Assembly: GCA_030247855.1 (NCBI GenBank)
Contig: JAPDRN010000128.1
Location: forward strand, 1-64,000
Direction: 5' to 3'
Source: Knufia peltigerae
Taxonomy: Eukaryota > Ascomycota > Eurotiomycetes > Chaetothyriales > Trichomeriaceae
DNA length: 64,000 nt
Under the pieces are notes generated by a model. It was not told the DNA's origin. It searched no databases and worked only from the letters and a program-made list of their open reading frames with translations. Both the position numbers and the translations under genes were made by a program. Each line of letters starts with the position of its first letter. Within the stretch, counting starts at the first letter, position 1. Positions 50,656 to 60,222 of the stretch are shown here, piece by piece.

Positions 50656-52692
50656 ATGTCCCCTCTTCGTTCCGCGCGCCTGTCGCGTACCCGCCTGGCC
50701 AGCGCCCTGGCCGCCGCCTGCCTGCTGACCCTGCCTGCCCTCGCCGCCGCTGAATCCAGCGCCGACGCCTCGACCAAGGACCTGGATACCGTGGTGGTCA
50801 CCGCCTCGGGCAACCAGCAGTGGATCAAGGATGCCCCGGCCAGCATCAGCGTGATCAGCCGCGAAGACATCGAACGCCAGCCGGTGCACGACCTGGCCAC
50901 CCTGCTCAGCCGCATTCCGGGCGTGACCGGTGGGCTCAGCGCCGCCGGTGAGCAGTCCAAGATCAAGCTGCGCGGCATGCCGTCCAACTACACGCTGGTG
51001 CTGGTGGACGGCAAGCGCATGGGCAGCTCGGCCTCGACCAACTATCGCCCCGACCTGGGCCGCCAGGACCTGAACTGGATTTCTCCCGACCAGATCGAGC
51101 GCATCGAAGTGGTGCGCGGCCCGATGTCATCGCTGTATGGCTCGGACGCGATGGGCGGGGTGATCAACATCATCACCAAGCGCATCGGTGACAGCTGGAA
51201 CGGCAGCGCCACCCACAGCTACACCCGGCCGCAGGATGGCGACCGTGGCGACACCCAGCAGATCGGCGCGACCTTCTCCGGCCCGCTCGGCGAGCGCTTC
51301 GGCCTGCGCATCGGTGCCAACAGCATGCGCCGCGACTCGGACCGCTCCAACGGCGGCGTGTATGGCAACGCCTACGCCGGCGAAAAGGACCGCAATGTCG
51401 ACGCGCTGCTGCAGTGGAAGCTGAGCGAGGCACAGGAAGTGTCGCTGGAAGCGGGCCACGGCGTGCAGCAGGCCTTCATCGCCCAGGCGCTGGAGAAGCA
51501 GGACGAGGGCGCATGGGGTGCCAGTGAGCTCAAGCGCAGTTCGCTGGCGTTGAACCATGACGGCAAGTGGGATTTCGGTACCTCCAAGCTCAGTGCGTAT
51601 TGGACCGAGTACAAGAACGACATCGGCGCCACCGGTCGCTCAGAGGCAACCGATACGATCATCGAAGGCAGCCTGAGCACGCCCTTCACCCTGGGCGTGG
51701 ACCACCAGTTCGCGGTGGGCGGCCAATGGAAGCGCCAGGAGCTGACCAACACCGACACCATCGGCCAGGCACCGATCGACTACGCCGGCAACCCGGTGGT
51801 CGGCTCCAGCCTGGAGGTGGATACCTGGGCGCTGTTCGTCGAAGACGAGCTGAAGCTGCATCGCACCCTGGCCCTGACCCTGGGCGCGCGCCTGGACCAC
51901 CATGAACAGTTCGGCAGCCATGTCAGTCCGCGTGCCTACCTGGTCTGGCACCCGACTGAGCAGTGGACGATCCGTGGCGGCGTGTCCAAGGGTTTCCGCG
52001 CACCGAGCCTGACCGAGAACTCGCCCAGCGCGGCGACCCAGTCCGGTGGCCGCGGCTGCACCTCGCTGATCCCGCTGGGCTATACCCGCGGCGGCTGCTA
52101 CATGGCCGGCAACCCGGACCTGGACCCGGAAACCAGCACCAACCGCGAGATCGGCGTCGGCTTCGACAACGATCTGGTCGACGCCGGCCTGACCTACTTC
52201 CATACCGACTTCAAGAACAAGATCGAGTACGAAGCGCTGGGCAACTTCAACGGTTACTGGTGGACGCGGATGAGCAACGTGCAGCGCGCGCGCACCAGCG
52301 GCATGGAAGGCAACCTCAACTTCCGCTTCGGCGATCACTGGCGCTGGCGCACCTCGGCGACCTGGATGAAGGAAGCCAAGAACCTGACCACCGGCCGCAA
52401 CCTGATCGATACCCCGGAGTTCTCAGGCTATTCGTCGCTGGACTGGACGCCGAACACGGTGTTCTCCAGCAGCCTGTCGGCGCAGTACACCGGCAAGCAG
52501 ACCGGCGTGGTCAGCACCTTCCTGAAGGCCTACACGCTGTATGACCTGACCGCTGCCTGGAACGTCAACGAGGTGCTGACCCTGCGTGGCGGCGTCAGCA
52601 ACCTGGCCGACAAGAAGCTGTATGCCGATGGCTCCACCGACTACTTCGTCGCCGGCCGCAGCTACTTCCTCAGCATGACCGCGCGCTTCTGA
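50656..52692 (+). CDS. TonB-dependent siderophore receptor, CirA/FepA type
   Basis: A 678-residue outer-membrane receptor. The signal peptide ends LAAAES (near residue 35). A TonB box-like DTVVVTASG, a plug domain (about 45-180, including RIPGVTGGLSAAGEQSKIKL and VEVVRG-type IERIEVVRGPMSSLYGSDAM) and a 22-strand barrel ending in SYFLSMTARF follow. The cysteine pair in GCTSLIPLGYTRGGCYMAGN and the block NPDLDPETSTNREIGVGFDN are shared with CirA/FepA catecholate-siderophore receptors. The ligand is probably ferric enterobactin-like or a breakdown product. The start at 50656 gives the best signal peptide. Confidence 0.92.
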   Translation: MSPLRSARLSRTRLASALAAACLLTLPALAAAESSADASTKDLDTVVVTASGNQQWIKDAPASISVISREDIERQPVHDLATLLSRIPGVTGGLSAAGEQSKIKLRGMPSNYTLVLVDGKRMGSSASTNYRPDLGRQDLNWISPDQIERIEVVRGPMSSLYGSDAMGGVINIITKRIGDSWNGSATHSYTRPQDGDRGDTQQIGATFSGPLGERFGLRIGANSMRRDSDRSNGGVYGNAYAGEKDRNVDALLQWKLSEAQEVSLEAGHGVQQAFIAQALEKQDEGAWGASELKRSSLALNHDGKWDFGTSKLSAYWTEYKNDIGATGRSEATDTIIEGSLSTPFTLGVDHQFAVGGQWKRQELTNTDTIGQAPIDYAGNPVVGSSLEVDTWALFVEDELKLHRTLALTLGARLDHHEQFGSHVSPRAYLVWHPTEQWTIRGGVSKGFRAPSLTENSPSAATQSGGRGCTSLIPLGYTRGGCYMAGNPDLDPETSTNREIGVGFDNDLVDAGLTYFHTDFKNKIEYEALGNFNGYWWTRMSNVQRARTSGMEGNLNFRFGDHWRWRTSATWMKEAKNLTTGRNLIDTPEFSGYSSLDWTPNTVFSSSLSAQYTGKQTGVVSTFLKAYTLYDLTAAWNVNEVLTLRGGVSNLADKKLYADGSTDYFVAGRSYFLSMTARF

Positions 52693-52746
52693 TGCGCACT
52701 GCGATCGCGCCGGCAGCAGGCCAGCGCGATCGTGGGCTTTCCGGGA

Positions 52747-52917
52747 TCAGTCGTGTTCCAGCACCGCCGGCGCCGCGTCACGGCTGGCCGCGATGCGTGC
52801 ACGGTCCATCGCCACCGCCAGTTGCTGGCGGGCGAGCAGTTGTTGTGCCTGCACCACTTCGGGTGTCGGCAGGAGCACCGGTCCGGGTGCGTTTTCCGGT
52901 GTAGCGGGTGTGGTCAT
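52747..52917 (-). CDS. Small hypothetical protein, 56 residues
   Basis: An open frame of 56 codons with a near-perfect ribosome site: GGAGGT ends 3 nt before the ATG at 52917. The predicted product begins MTTPATPENAPGPVLLPTPE and continues with a helical Gln/Ala/Arg-rich stretch (VVQAQQLLARQQLAVAMDRA) to a C-terminal HD. It has no signal peptide or membrane segment, and no family was recognised. It lies between the TonB receptor and DUF2628 genes, on the opposite strand. Confidence 0.6.
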   Translation of the reverse strand: MTTPATPENAPGPVLLPTPEVVQAQQLLARQQLAVAMDRARIAASRDAAPAVLEHD

Positions 52918-53135
52918 GCAACCTCCATGGACATACCGCCGCTACCCGTGAACAACCGGGGTGGCAGCGGAACTGCGCACCCTATCCTAAAAACAAGGCG
53001 GATGGGTGACGGTGCGGCGTTGGGACGCAAGCCCTTTGCCGTAGGAACGTCACATTTTTGACGCTGCAAGCTGGCTTGCTGAATGTGACTCACTTATCAT
53101 GAAAACGTTTTCCTAACAGGGAAGTCCCTACGCAC

Positions 53136-53522
53136 ATGAATACCGTCGACCTGACCCGTTTCAGCCCGAAGTGGCAGTTCCGCTTCAATTTCTTCCAGCA
53201 GCACGGCGCCCCCAAGGAGCCCGGCTTCAAGCAGGCCTGGAAGGCGCTGTCCTTCGGCGACCGCCTGAAGGTCAACCTCAACTTCTTCGCCTTCTTCTTC
53301 GGCGCGATCTATCTGTTCATCCTGGGCATGTGGCGCAAGGCGCTGGTGGTGATCGGCATCAACATCGTGCTGATCGCGGTCAGCCTGGTGCTGCCGGACA
53401 TCGTGGCCCGCGCGTTGTTCATCGCAATGAATTTCCTGGTGGCCTCGAGCACCAACTACAGCTACTACCTGGAACAGGTGAAGGGCAACACCAGCTGGAA
53501 CCCCTTCGAAGGCATGTTCTGA
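53136..53522 (+). CDS. DUF2628 family small membrane protein
   Basis: A 128-residue protein with a soluble N-terminus (about 1-48; FNFFQQHGAPKEPGFKQAWK and LSFGDRLKVNLNFFAFFFGA), then two or three hydrophobic segments (about 50-100) and a short C-terminal tail. This matches the DUF2628 pattern, whose role is unknown. An AG-rich ribosome site (CAGGGA) precedes the ATG. It is convergent with the chemoreceptor gene, with a GC-rich hairpin between. Confidence 0.85.
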   Translation: MNTVDLTRFSPKWQFRFNFFQQHGAPKEPGFKQAWKALSFGDRLKVNLNFFAFFFGAIYLFILGMWRKALVVIGINIVLIAVSLVLPDIVARALFIAMNFLVASSTNYSYYLEQVKGNTSWNPFEGMF

Positions 53523-53553
53523 GCCCAGCGCACAGCACGCGCAGCGGCATATC

Positions 53554-53577
53554 GACGCCCGGCCTTGGCCGGGCGTC
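53554..53577. terminator. Bidirectional GC-rich hairpin
   Basis: GACGCCCGGCC and GGCCGGGCGTC pair perfectly with a TT loop. Weak T-tract. Lies between the convergent DUF2628 and chemoreceptor genes. Confidence 0.65.
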
Positions 53578-53594
53578 GTCGTTCATGGTCTGGC

Positions 53595-56129
53595 TCAGGC
53601 CGCGCGCAACGCGGCAGCCGGTTGGATATCCGCCTGCAGGCGGAAGCGTGACACCGCCACCGCCAGTTGCTCGGCCTGTTCTTCCATCGCCCGTGCCGCC
53701 GCCGTGGCTTCTTCCACCAGCGCAGCATTCTGCTGGGTGGTCTCGTCCATCTGCACCACGGTCTGGTTGACCTGTTCGATACCGGCCGACTGTTCGCGCG
53801 AGGCGGCCGAGATCTCGGCCATGATCTCGTTGACCCGGCCGACCTGGCCGACGATCTCCTGCATCGTGCGGCCCGCACCGTGCACCAGTTGCGCGCCGGC
53901 GCCGACATGGCCGACCGAAGCGTCGATCAGCTCCTTGATCTCCTTGGCTGCGCCTGCCGAGCGCTGTGCCAGCGCGCGCACCTCACTGGCGACCACCGCA
54001 AAGCCACGGCCCTGTTCGCCCGCGCGCGCCGCTTCCACCGCCGCGTTCAATGCCAGGATGTTGGTCTGGAAGGCGATGCCATCGATCACCGAGATGATCT
54101 CGGCGATGCGCTGCGAAGAGGTCTCGATCTGCTCCATGGTCTGCACCACCTGGCTGACCACCTGCCCGCCCTCGCTGGCAACGCCTGCGGCCGAGGCCGC
54201 CAGCGTGTTGGCCTGCAGGGCATGCTCGGCGTTCTGGCGCACGGTGGAGGTGAGTTCCTCCATGGACGCGGCGGTTTCTTCCAGATTGGCCGCCTGCTGC
54301 TCGGTTCGGCGTGACAGGTCGCTGTTGCCCGACGCGATCTCACCTGCGGCCAACCGGATGCTGGATGCAGACTGCTGGATCTGGCCGACGATCCGGGTCA
54401 ACTGCTGCACGGTGCTGTTGGCATCATCGCGCATCACCGCGAACACGCCGTGGAAGTCACCCTCCATCCGTGTACTCAGGTCACCGGCGGCAATCGCGCG
54501 CAGCAGCGTCGACAGCGCGGCCAGGTTGTGGTCGCTGACCTGCATCATGGTGTTCAGGGTTTCCACCATGCGGCGGAAATCATGCTCGAAGCGCTGCGCA
54601 TCGCCGCGCACCGCGAAATCACCCGCTGCTGCGGCGGCGGCCAACTGCTGGATCTGCTCGTTGATCGCCGCCAGGTTGCTCTTGGTGGTTGCCATGGCCG
54701 CGGTGAATACCGCCTTTTCGCCCGGCAGTGCCTCCATGTCCACGCTCAGGTCGCCCACCGCGTAGCGCTGCATCACCTCGACCAGGCGTTGGGTGACCGC
54801 GTTGCTGTCGGCCACCAGCTGGTTGCTGTCGGCCACCATGCGGCCGTATTCGCCCGGGAACACCGAGGCATCCATGCGGTAGCTGATTTCACCGGCATCA
54901 TGGCGGCGCGCCATCTCCGCCTGTGCGGCCATCACTGCCTGCAGCTGGCCGCGCATGCCCTGCATCGCATCCAGCAGGCGGCCCACTTCATCGTTGCCCA
55001 GCGCCGGCATGGCGGTGTCCAGCTTGCCCGCGGCCACGTCGCCTGCGATACGCACCGCCTGCGCCAGCGGTCGCACGGCCAGCCGCTGCAGCAGCAGGTA
55101 GACACCGCAACTGAGGACCAGCGCGGCCACCACACCCACCAGCAGGATGATCCACAGCAGCTCACGCGCCTGCGCGATGATCACCTCATGCGGCATCACC
55201 ACGCCCAGCGCGAAACGCTGCGGCGCGTCACCCACCTGCAACGGCACATACAGACGGACGTTGCCGGCAGCGTCGGGCTCGAACGCTTCGTACGTCTTGT
55301 CGGCGGCGATCTGCGCCAGCATGCCGAGGGTGGCGGCATCGGTACGCGGCTTGCCGATCTCGGCAGCGTTGGCCGAGGCCAGTACCACGCCCTTCGGCGA
55401 CAGCAGTTCGACTCGGCCGGCGCCCATTGGTGTCAGTGTAGCCAGATGCTTCTGCAGCGCGGCCAGCGAGAAGTCCACGGTGAAGACACCGAGGAAGGTG
55501 CCGTTCTCGACGATCGGCGTGCTCAGCGTGCTCATCAGCACCTGCTTGCCGCCAATGTCGTAGGCGTAGGGCTCGCTGACCATCGGCAGCTTGTCGCGGC
55601 TGGGCACCATGTACCAGTTGCCCGAGCCGCTGGGCGTCTCGGTGTAGTCGGTCATCGTCGACTGCTGCGGCTTGCCGTCCTGCCAGGCCCAGTAGCTCAT
55701 GTAGCGGCCGGTGGCGTCGTGCGCCTCGCTGTTGACGAACTCGGCATCCTTGCCGTCGAAGGCATTGGCCTCCCACATGGTGCTTTTGCCCAGCCATTCC
55801 GGGTGCGCGTGCAGCTGCTCGCCGATGACGTTGGCCAGGCTGGCGCGATCAGGCGCATCACCGCGCGCACGCTGGGCGAGCACGGTTTCCACCATCGCAT
55901 CGTTGCTGGCAAAGGCCGTGCCCAGGTCGGCAGCCACCTGCCGCGCCTCGGCCCGGGCTTCGCTGGCCATGGTCTGCCGCGAGGACGACACCAGCGCCGA
56001 ACTGGCCTGGTGATAGATCAGGAACGCGGTCGCGCCGAAGCACAGCAAGGCGATCACCGCGGTGCCCAGCATCAGCTTGTGGGCGATGCTGCCGGGGCGA
56101 CGGGCAGCGACGGAACGGGAAGAAGACAT
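53595..56129 (-). CDS. Methyl-accepting chemotaxis protein with a dCache-type sensor domain
   Basis: An 844-residue receptor: membrane helix 1 (about 18-38), an extracytoplasmic dCache-like domain (about 45-310; FDGKDAEFVNSEAHDATGRY and WYMVPSRDKLPMVSEPYAYD), then helix 2 (about 335-357). After that come several HAMP-like units (about 358-580) and the long signalling coiled coil. Its tip IISVIDGIAFQTNILALNAA and EQGRGFAVVASEVRAL bind CheA/CheW. There is no C-terminal CheR-binding pentapeptide (it ends ALRAA). Cache domains usually bind amino or organic acids. It is monocistronic. Confidence 0.95.
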   Translation of the reverse strand: MSSSRSVAARRPGSIAHKLMLGTAVIALLCFGATAFLIYHQASSALVSSSRQTMASEARAEARQVAADLGTAFASNDAMVETVLAQRARGDAPDRASLANVIGEQLHAHPEWLGKSTMWEANAFDGKDAEFVNSEAHDATGRYMSYWAWQDGKPQQSTMTDYTETPSGSGNWYMVPSRDKLPMVSEPYAYDIGGKQVLMSTLSTPIVENGTFLGVFTVDFSLAALQKHLATLTPMGAGRVELLSPKGVVLASANAAEIGKPRTDAATLGMLAQIAADKTYEAFEPDAAGNVRLYVPLQVGDAPQRFALGVVMPHEVIIAQARELLWIILLVGVVAALVLSCGVYLLLQRLAVRPLAQAVRIAGDVAAGKLDTAMPALGNDEVGRLLDAMQGMRGQLQAVMAAQAEMARRHDAGEISYRMDASVFPGEYGRMVADSNQLVADSNAVTQRLVEVMQRYAVGDLSVDMEALPGEKAVFTAAMATTKSNLAAINEQIQQLAAAAAAGDFAVRGDAQRFEHDFRRMVETLNTMMQVSDHNLAALSTLLRAIAAGDLSTRMEGDFHGVFAVMRDDANSTVQQLTRIVGQIQQSASSIRLAAGEIASGNSDLSRRTEQQAANLEETAASMEELTSTVRQNAEHALQANTLAASAAGVASEGGQVVSQVVQTMEQIETSSQRIAEIISVIDGIAFQTNILALNAAVEAARAGEQGRGFAVVASEVRALAQRSAGAAKEIKELIDASVGHVGAGAQLVHGAGRTMQEIVGQVGRVNEIMAEISAASREQSAGIEQVNQTVVQMDETTQQNAALVEEATAAARAMEEQAEQLAVAVSRFRLQADIQPAAALRAA

Positions 56130-56338
56130 GGGAGGATCCGCAGGCAGTTCAGGTCGACCGGTGCCACCAGGGCACCGCGCAGATGCGCGATCCCTCGCGC
56201 GGGCCGCCTGCCCTGCCGGATCGGAACCCGGCGCAGGAAAGCGCGCACCGGGTTAGCGGCCATGGCCGGGCGAGGTTGAGGCGCAGCGCACGCACAAACC
56301 TGAACCTGCTCAGCCGCGGCCGTCGACAGCGGCCTGTG

Positions 56339-57241
56339 CTACTCCGCCACGCGGTCGCGGATCCACTCCGCACGGGGCAGGACCTCGATGCTGCCTGCGG
56401 CGTACTGCTGCAGAACGTCCTCCGGACCGAAACGCGGCTGCCAGCCCAGCGCCGCGCGCATCCGGCTGCTGTCATAGACCCGGTCGATGCTGAGCGGCAG
56501 CGGCCAGCCACGGCGCTCGAACTCGGCCAGCAGCTGCGGTGCGCGGCGCGCCAGCACCTGTCGCGGATCGGCCGCCAGCTGCAGGCAGTCCTCGCGCCGG
56601 AACGGCGTCGGGGCACAGGCGAGGTAGCGCCGGAAGGGCGCGCCTTCATCATGAAGCAGCGCGGCATGCGCGCTGGCCACATCGCGTGCGTCGATACCGC
56701 GGTGCAGGCGGAACATCGCCATGCGATCAGGCGGCTCCGGGAAGCAGCGTGCCATCCGCAGCACGCGCACGGTGAACGATGTGCTGGCCGCCGCTTCGGC
56801 GGCCGCCTCCGCCTGCAGTTTGGTGCGGTGGTAGATCGTGCGGGGCAGCGGCTCGGTGTCCTCGTCGACCCAACGGCAGCCGCCGGACACCACGGCATGG
56901 CCGTACAACGCCGTAGTGCTGGTCAGCACAAAGCGCTGTACGCCAGCCTCGCGCGCCAGTTGCAGCAGGTTCGTGGTGGCCTCCACGTTGATCTGCTGGA
57001 ACACCGCGTCGGGTACCAGGCCCACGTGGGGTGCGTGCAGTGCCGCGGTGTGGATCACGGCATCAATCCCCTGCACGGCACGCTCCAGCGCCCGGCGGTC
57101 GGTGACATCGGCAATCACCCGCGTGGTGGCGAAGGGACTGCGATCCAGCCCCACCACCTCATTGGCACCCGCCAGCGCACCGAAGATCGCGCGCCCTATC
57201 CGCCCGGAACTTCCGGTCAACAGAATCTTCATTGAATCCAT
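56339..57241 (-). CDS. NAD(P)-dependent extended SDR oxidoreductase/epimerase
   Basis: A 300-residue Rossmann-fold protein. The cofactor loop is GSSGRIG (about 10-16); the catalytic Tyr-Lys motif is YHRTK; a serine/threonine upstream (LTSTTALYG) completes the triad. The fold matches extended SDRs acting on nucleotide sugars or similar substrates. The ATG at 57241 is used, with an in-frame alternative at 57232 (MKILLTGSSG) equally credible. It stands alone; 132 bp of sequence without a gene separates it from the LytTR regulator upstream. Confidence 0.88.
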   Translation of the reverse strand: MDSMKILLTGSSGRIGRAIFGALAGANEVVGLDRSPFATTRVIADVTDRRALERAVQGIDAVIHTAALHAPHVGLVPDAVFQQINVEATTNLLQLAREAGVQRFVLTSTTALYGHAVVSGGCRWVDEDTEPLPRTIYHRTKLQAEAAAEAAASTSFTVRVLRMARCFPEPPDRMAMFRLHRGIDARDVASAHAALLHDEGAPFRRYLACAPTPFRREDCLQLAADPRQVLARRAPQLLAEFERRGWPLPLSIDRVYDSSRMRAALGWQPRFGPEDVLQQYAAGSIEVLPRAEWIRDRVAE

Positions 57242-57373
57242 TCACTCGACAGCGCCCGGGATCTACCGGGATGCTTCGATTCTAGGCAAGCCCGATGGCA
57301 TCGGCGATAGGAATCGATGACATTCTGTATGCCACAGCTGCGGTGCTGACAGCGCCTGGGCGGGCAGCAGACT

Positions 57374-58147
57374 TCACACCTGCGCGCGGGCCGACACCAG
57401 CCGCAGGAAGGCTTCGTGCTGGTAGCGGCTCATACGCAGCTGCTGGCCGTTCTCCAGGGTGAGCACGTGATGGCCGTTGAACCAGGGGTGGATCGTCCTG
57501 ACCCGCGCGATGTTGACGATGGCCGAGCGGTGCACCCGGGCGAAGTGCCGGGGATCAAGCCGTTCAGCCAGACTGTTCATCGTTTCGCGAAGCTCGTGCA
57601 CGCGATCGGGCAGATGCAGCTGCACTGTATTACGATTGGCGCGGATCCAGAGAATGTCCTGCACCGCCAGCAACATGACGGCCTCGCCCTCACGCACGGC
57701 GATCCGCTGCAGATAGTCCTCGCGCCTGCGCAGCACGTCGAGCGCCTGCAGCAAGCGCGTATTGTCGGCGGCATCGGCGGCCTGGGTCAGCCGGGACTTC
57801 GCGCGCAGCAACGTGGCCGCGAACCGTTCGCGACTGAAGGGCTTGACGAGGTAATCCAGCGCGTTGGCCTCGAACGCGCGTACCGCATACTGCTCGTACG
57901 CGGTGACGAATACCGTGGCCGGCATCCGCGCGGCACCGATGGTGGCCAGCACGTCCAGACCGGTGATGCCAGGCATCTGCACGTCCAGGAATACCAGGTC
58001 CGGCGACTGCGCACGGATGGCTGCCACGGCAGACACTCCGTCACCGCACTCGGCCACATTGTCGATGTCTACATCACCGTGCAGCAGGCGCGTGACCGCA
58101 CGCCGGGCGATCGGCTCGTCATCCACCACCAGCACACTCAGGCTCAT
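57374..58147 (-). CDS. LytTR-family response regulator (second in window)
   Basis: A 257-residue regulator with a receiver domain (about 1-120; acidic pair in VVDDEP, D55 in VFLDVQMPG, K in LVKPFSRERF) and a C-terminal LytTR domain (about 145-250) containing ILWIRANRNTVQLHLPDRVH and RHFARVHRSAIVNIARV. It overlaps the kinase gene by 4 bp (ATGA). The LytTR type usually activates a few membrane or secreted proteins; the small secreted protein at 59443 is a possible target by position only. Confidence 0.92.
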   Translation of the reverse strand: MSLSVLVVDDEPIARRAVTRLLHGDVDIDNVAECGDGVSAVAAIRAQSPDLVFLDVQMPGITGLDVLATIGAARMPATVFVTAYEQYAVRAFEANALDYLVKPFSRERFAATLLRAKSRLTQAADAADNTRLLQALDVLRRREDYLQRIAVREGEAVMLLAVQDILWIRANRNTVQLHLPDRVHELRETMNSLAERLDPRHFARVHRSAIVNIARVRTIHPWFNGHHVLTLENGQQLRMSRYQHEAFLRLVSARAQV

Positions 58148-59265
58148 GCGGCACCGCCGTGCACGACAAACTCGGGAGCGTCATCGGCATCGTCCAGTAT
58201 CCGCAGTGGCAACCGGACCCGGCAGGCCACACCCTGCGGCCAGAGCAGGTCCAGGCGCACCTCGGCCGCATCGCCGTACAGCTCGCGCAGGCGCAGCCGC
58301 GTATTGGACAGGCCGATGCCATGGCCACCTGGCGCCCCCGGCTGCTGCAGCGTGCTGTTCTGGTTGCGTACCTCAATGCAAAGCATGTCACCGTCGCGGC
58401 GGCCCTCGATCTCGATGGTGTCCTCGCCAAGGTTGCGACCGATGCCATGGCGCAGCGCGTTCTCCACCAGCGGCTGCAGGATCAGGCTTGGAACCGCGCC
58501 ATCAAGCAGTTCCGGTGCAACGTAGATGCGGCTGTGCAGGCGATCCTTGAAGCGCGTGCGCTGGATGCCGAGGTACAGCTCGATCAACTCCAGTTCCTGG
58601 CGCAGGCTGATCTCCTGGCCGTCGTAGTCTTCCAGAAAAGCACGCAGCAGCTCGCTCAGACGCAGCAGCATGTCTTCGGCGCCGGCCTTGTCGTCATCCA
58701 GCAGGGTGATGATTGCGTGCAGCGTATTGAACAGGAAATGCGGCTGCAGCTGCGACTTCAATGCCAGCAACCGCGACTGCGCCAGCTCGGCCGCCAGCCT
58801 GCTTGCCTCGACCTCGCGGCGCGCCTTTTCCTGCTGGAAATGCAGTGCCTGCTGGATCGCGAACAGGGCCCAATAGGTCAGCAGGCCCATCGCGAAATGC
58901 TGGGCAATGAAATACCACAACTGCTCGCCAAAACTACTGGGCTCGAACCAGGTCGACACCAGCGCACCCACCACCATCGCCAGCCCGGTCACTCCCGCGC
59001 TGGCCAGCAGCTGCACGCCCATACCGGCCAGCCTTCGCTCCGGCCGTAGCGGGTAGCGTTCGCCCAGGGTAAACACCAGAGGCGCCAGCACCGCCCAGGT
59101 GAACCACTGGATCATCGACCAGCGCAGGTAAACCTCAAATGGAAATGACTGGCCCTGCAGGCCTTGACTCAACACCTTCTGCAGGGTGAAGGCAAGCGCG
59201 ACCGCCAGCCACAGCAGCAGGTAACGCAGCACGTCGATCTGGGTATGGCCAAGGCGGATCTTCAT
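58144..59265 (-). CDS. LytS-type sensor histidine kinase (second in window)
   Basis: A 373-residue kinase: four membrane segments (about 15-33, 50-68, 82-105, 118-140) without a large sensor loop, a coiled linker, then the His_kinase domain with H176 in SQLQPHFLFNTLHAIITLLD and the ATPase part with LILQPLVENALRHGIGRNLG and GHGIGLSNTRLRLREL. The ATG at 59265 is preferred; a longer frame runs through a promoter-like region. It is translationally coupled to the LytTR regulator. Confidence 0.92.
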   Translation of the reverse strand: MKIRLGHTQIDVLRYLLLWLAVALAFTLQKVLSQGLQGQSFPFEVYLRWSMIQWFTWAVLAPLVFTLGERYPLRPERRLAGMGVQLLASAGVTGLAMVVGALVSTWFEPSSFGEQLWYFIAQHFAMGLLTYWALFAIQQALHFQQEKARREVEASRLAAELAQSRLLALKSQLQPHFLFNTLHAIITLLDDDKAGAEDMLLRLSELLRAFLEDYDGQEISLRQELELIELYLGIQRTRFKDRLHSRIYVAPELLDGAVPSLILQPLVENALRHGIGRNLGEDTIEIEGRRDGDMLCIEVRNQNSTLQQPGAPGGHGIGLSNTRLRLRELYGDAAEVRLDLLWPQGVACRVRLPLRILDDADDAPEFVVHGGAA

Positions 59266-59442
59266 CGCATGCGTCCCGGTGCCCGGAGCGGGCCAGCGCC
59301 ATCTTATGCACAGCATGCCCGGCAATGAAGGGCGGCGATGGCCGATTGCGATTGGTCCCGCTGTCGCGACGATTCGTCCCGGATCGATTGCAGGCGCGTG
59401 GCCTCCACCGCCAGATGGCGATGTCCCCAACGGAGATCCCCC

Positions 59443-59775
59443 ATGCACCTGCCCCGCACCCTGCTCGCTGCCAGCCTGTTGTGCAGTGCCTTCAGCGCAC
59501 CTGCCGCGCCGCTGCACTACCTGACCCTGATCAATCGCGCCCATGCACCCATCACGTCACTGGAAGTCGCGGCGAGTGAAACCGACGCATTCCACACCTT
59601 GGCATTGGCCGGTCCCATCGCCGGTGGTGGCGGCCAGGCAACCGTGGCACTGCGCGGAACCGGCTGCCGCGTCGATCTGCGCGTCATCTTCAACGATGGG
59701 CGTCGCGCGCTGTACAGCGCCACTGATGTCTGTCGCGGTGACCGGCTGGTGATATCGGCACTTCCTGCACGGTAA
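59443..59775 (+). CDS. Small secreted protein of unknown function
   Basis: A 110-residue protein with a signal peptide (MHLPRTLLAASLLCSAFSAP, cut near residue 21-23). The mature part is about 88 residues of beta-rich sequence with two cysteines (GTGCRVDLRV and ATDVCRGDRL) that could form a disulfide. The ribosome site CGGAG lies 8 bp before the ATG. It is divergent from the second LytTR system. No family was recognised. Confidence 0.75.
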   Translation: MHLPRTLLAASLLCSAFSAPAAPLHYLTLINRAHAPITSLEVAASETDAFHTLALAGPIAGGGGQATVALRGTGCRVDLRVIFNDGRRALYSATDVCRGDRLVISALPAR

Positions 59776-59904
59776 CCCGGTGTCAAACGCATGCGCAGAA
59801 AATGTGAGTTCAACGCGGTCAACGTCCACTTGCCCTTACCCCGCGATGCGGAACATGAAGCTGTCGCTGATGGTGGCATCCCAGTTCATATCCGGAGACC
59901 GGCA

Positions 59905-60207
59905 ATGGCCAACTCACGCAATGGCAGCAGCAACCGTGGCTTTGCCTCAATGGACGAAGACAAGCAGCGCGTGATCGCGTCAAAGGGGGGGCGTGCCGCA
60001 CACGCATCCGGCAATGCGCACCAGTTCAGCCCGGATGAGGCCCGCGTGGCGGGCCGCAAGGGCGGCGAAGCGATCAGCCAGGATCGCCAGCACATGGCCG
60101 CGATCGGGCGTGAAGGTGGCCATGCACGGCATGCCAGTGCCCGCCAGCAACAGCACCTGCAACAGCAGGACATGCCTGGCAAACCTGGCAACGGTCAACA
60201 AGGCTGA
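59905..60207 (+). CDS. KGG-motif stress-induced protein (YciG/Con-10 type)
   Basis: A 100-residue hydrophilic, glycine-rich protein with two KGG repeats: RGFASMDEDKQRVIASKGG (about 11-29) and the VAGRKGGEAIS region, with a third degenerate IGREGGHARH. The Gln/His-rich tail has few hydrophobic residues, so it is likely disordered. KGG proteins are induced by general stress or on surfaces. The ATG at 59905 is preceded by CGGAGA. It is convergent with the MFS gene. Confidence 0.85.
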   Translation: MANSRNGSSNRGFASMDEDKQRVIASKGGRAAHASGNAHQFSPDEARVAGRKGGEAISQDRQHMAAIGREGGHARHASARQQQHLQQQDMPGKPGNGQQG

Positions 60208-60222
60208 GCTGAGTTGGTGCGG

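Noticed and set aside
48029..50728. 899-codon plus-strand frame over opgH
   Set aside because: Antisense to opgH and running into the TonB-receptor leader; no recognisable domain.
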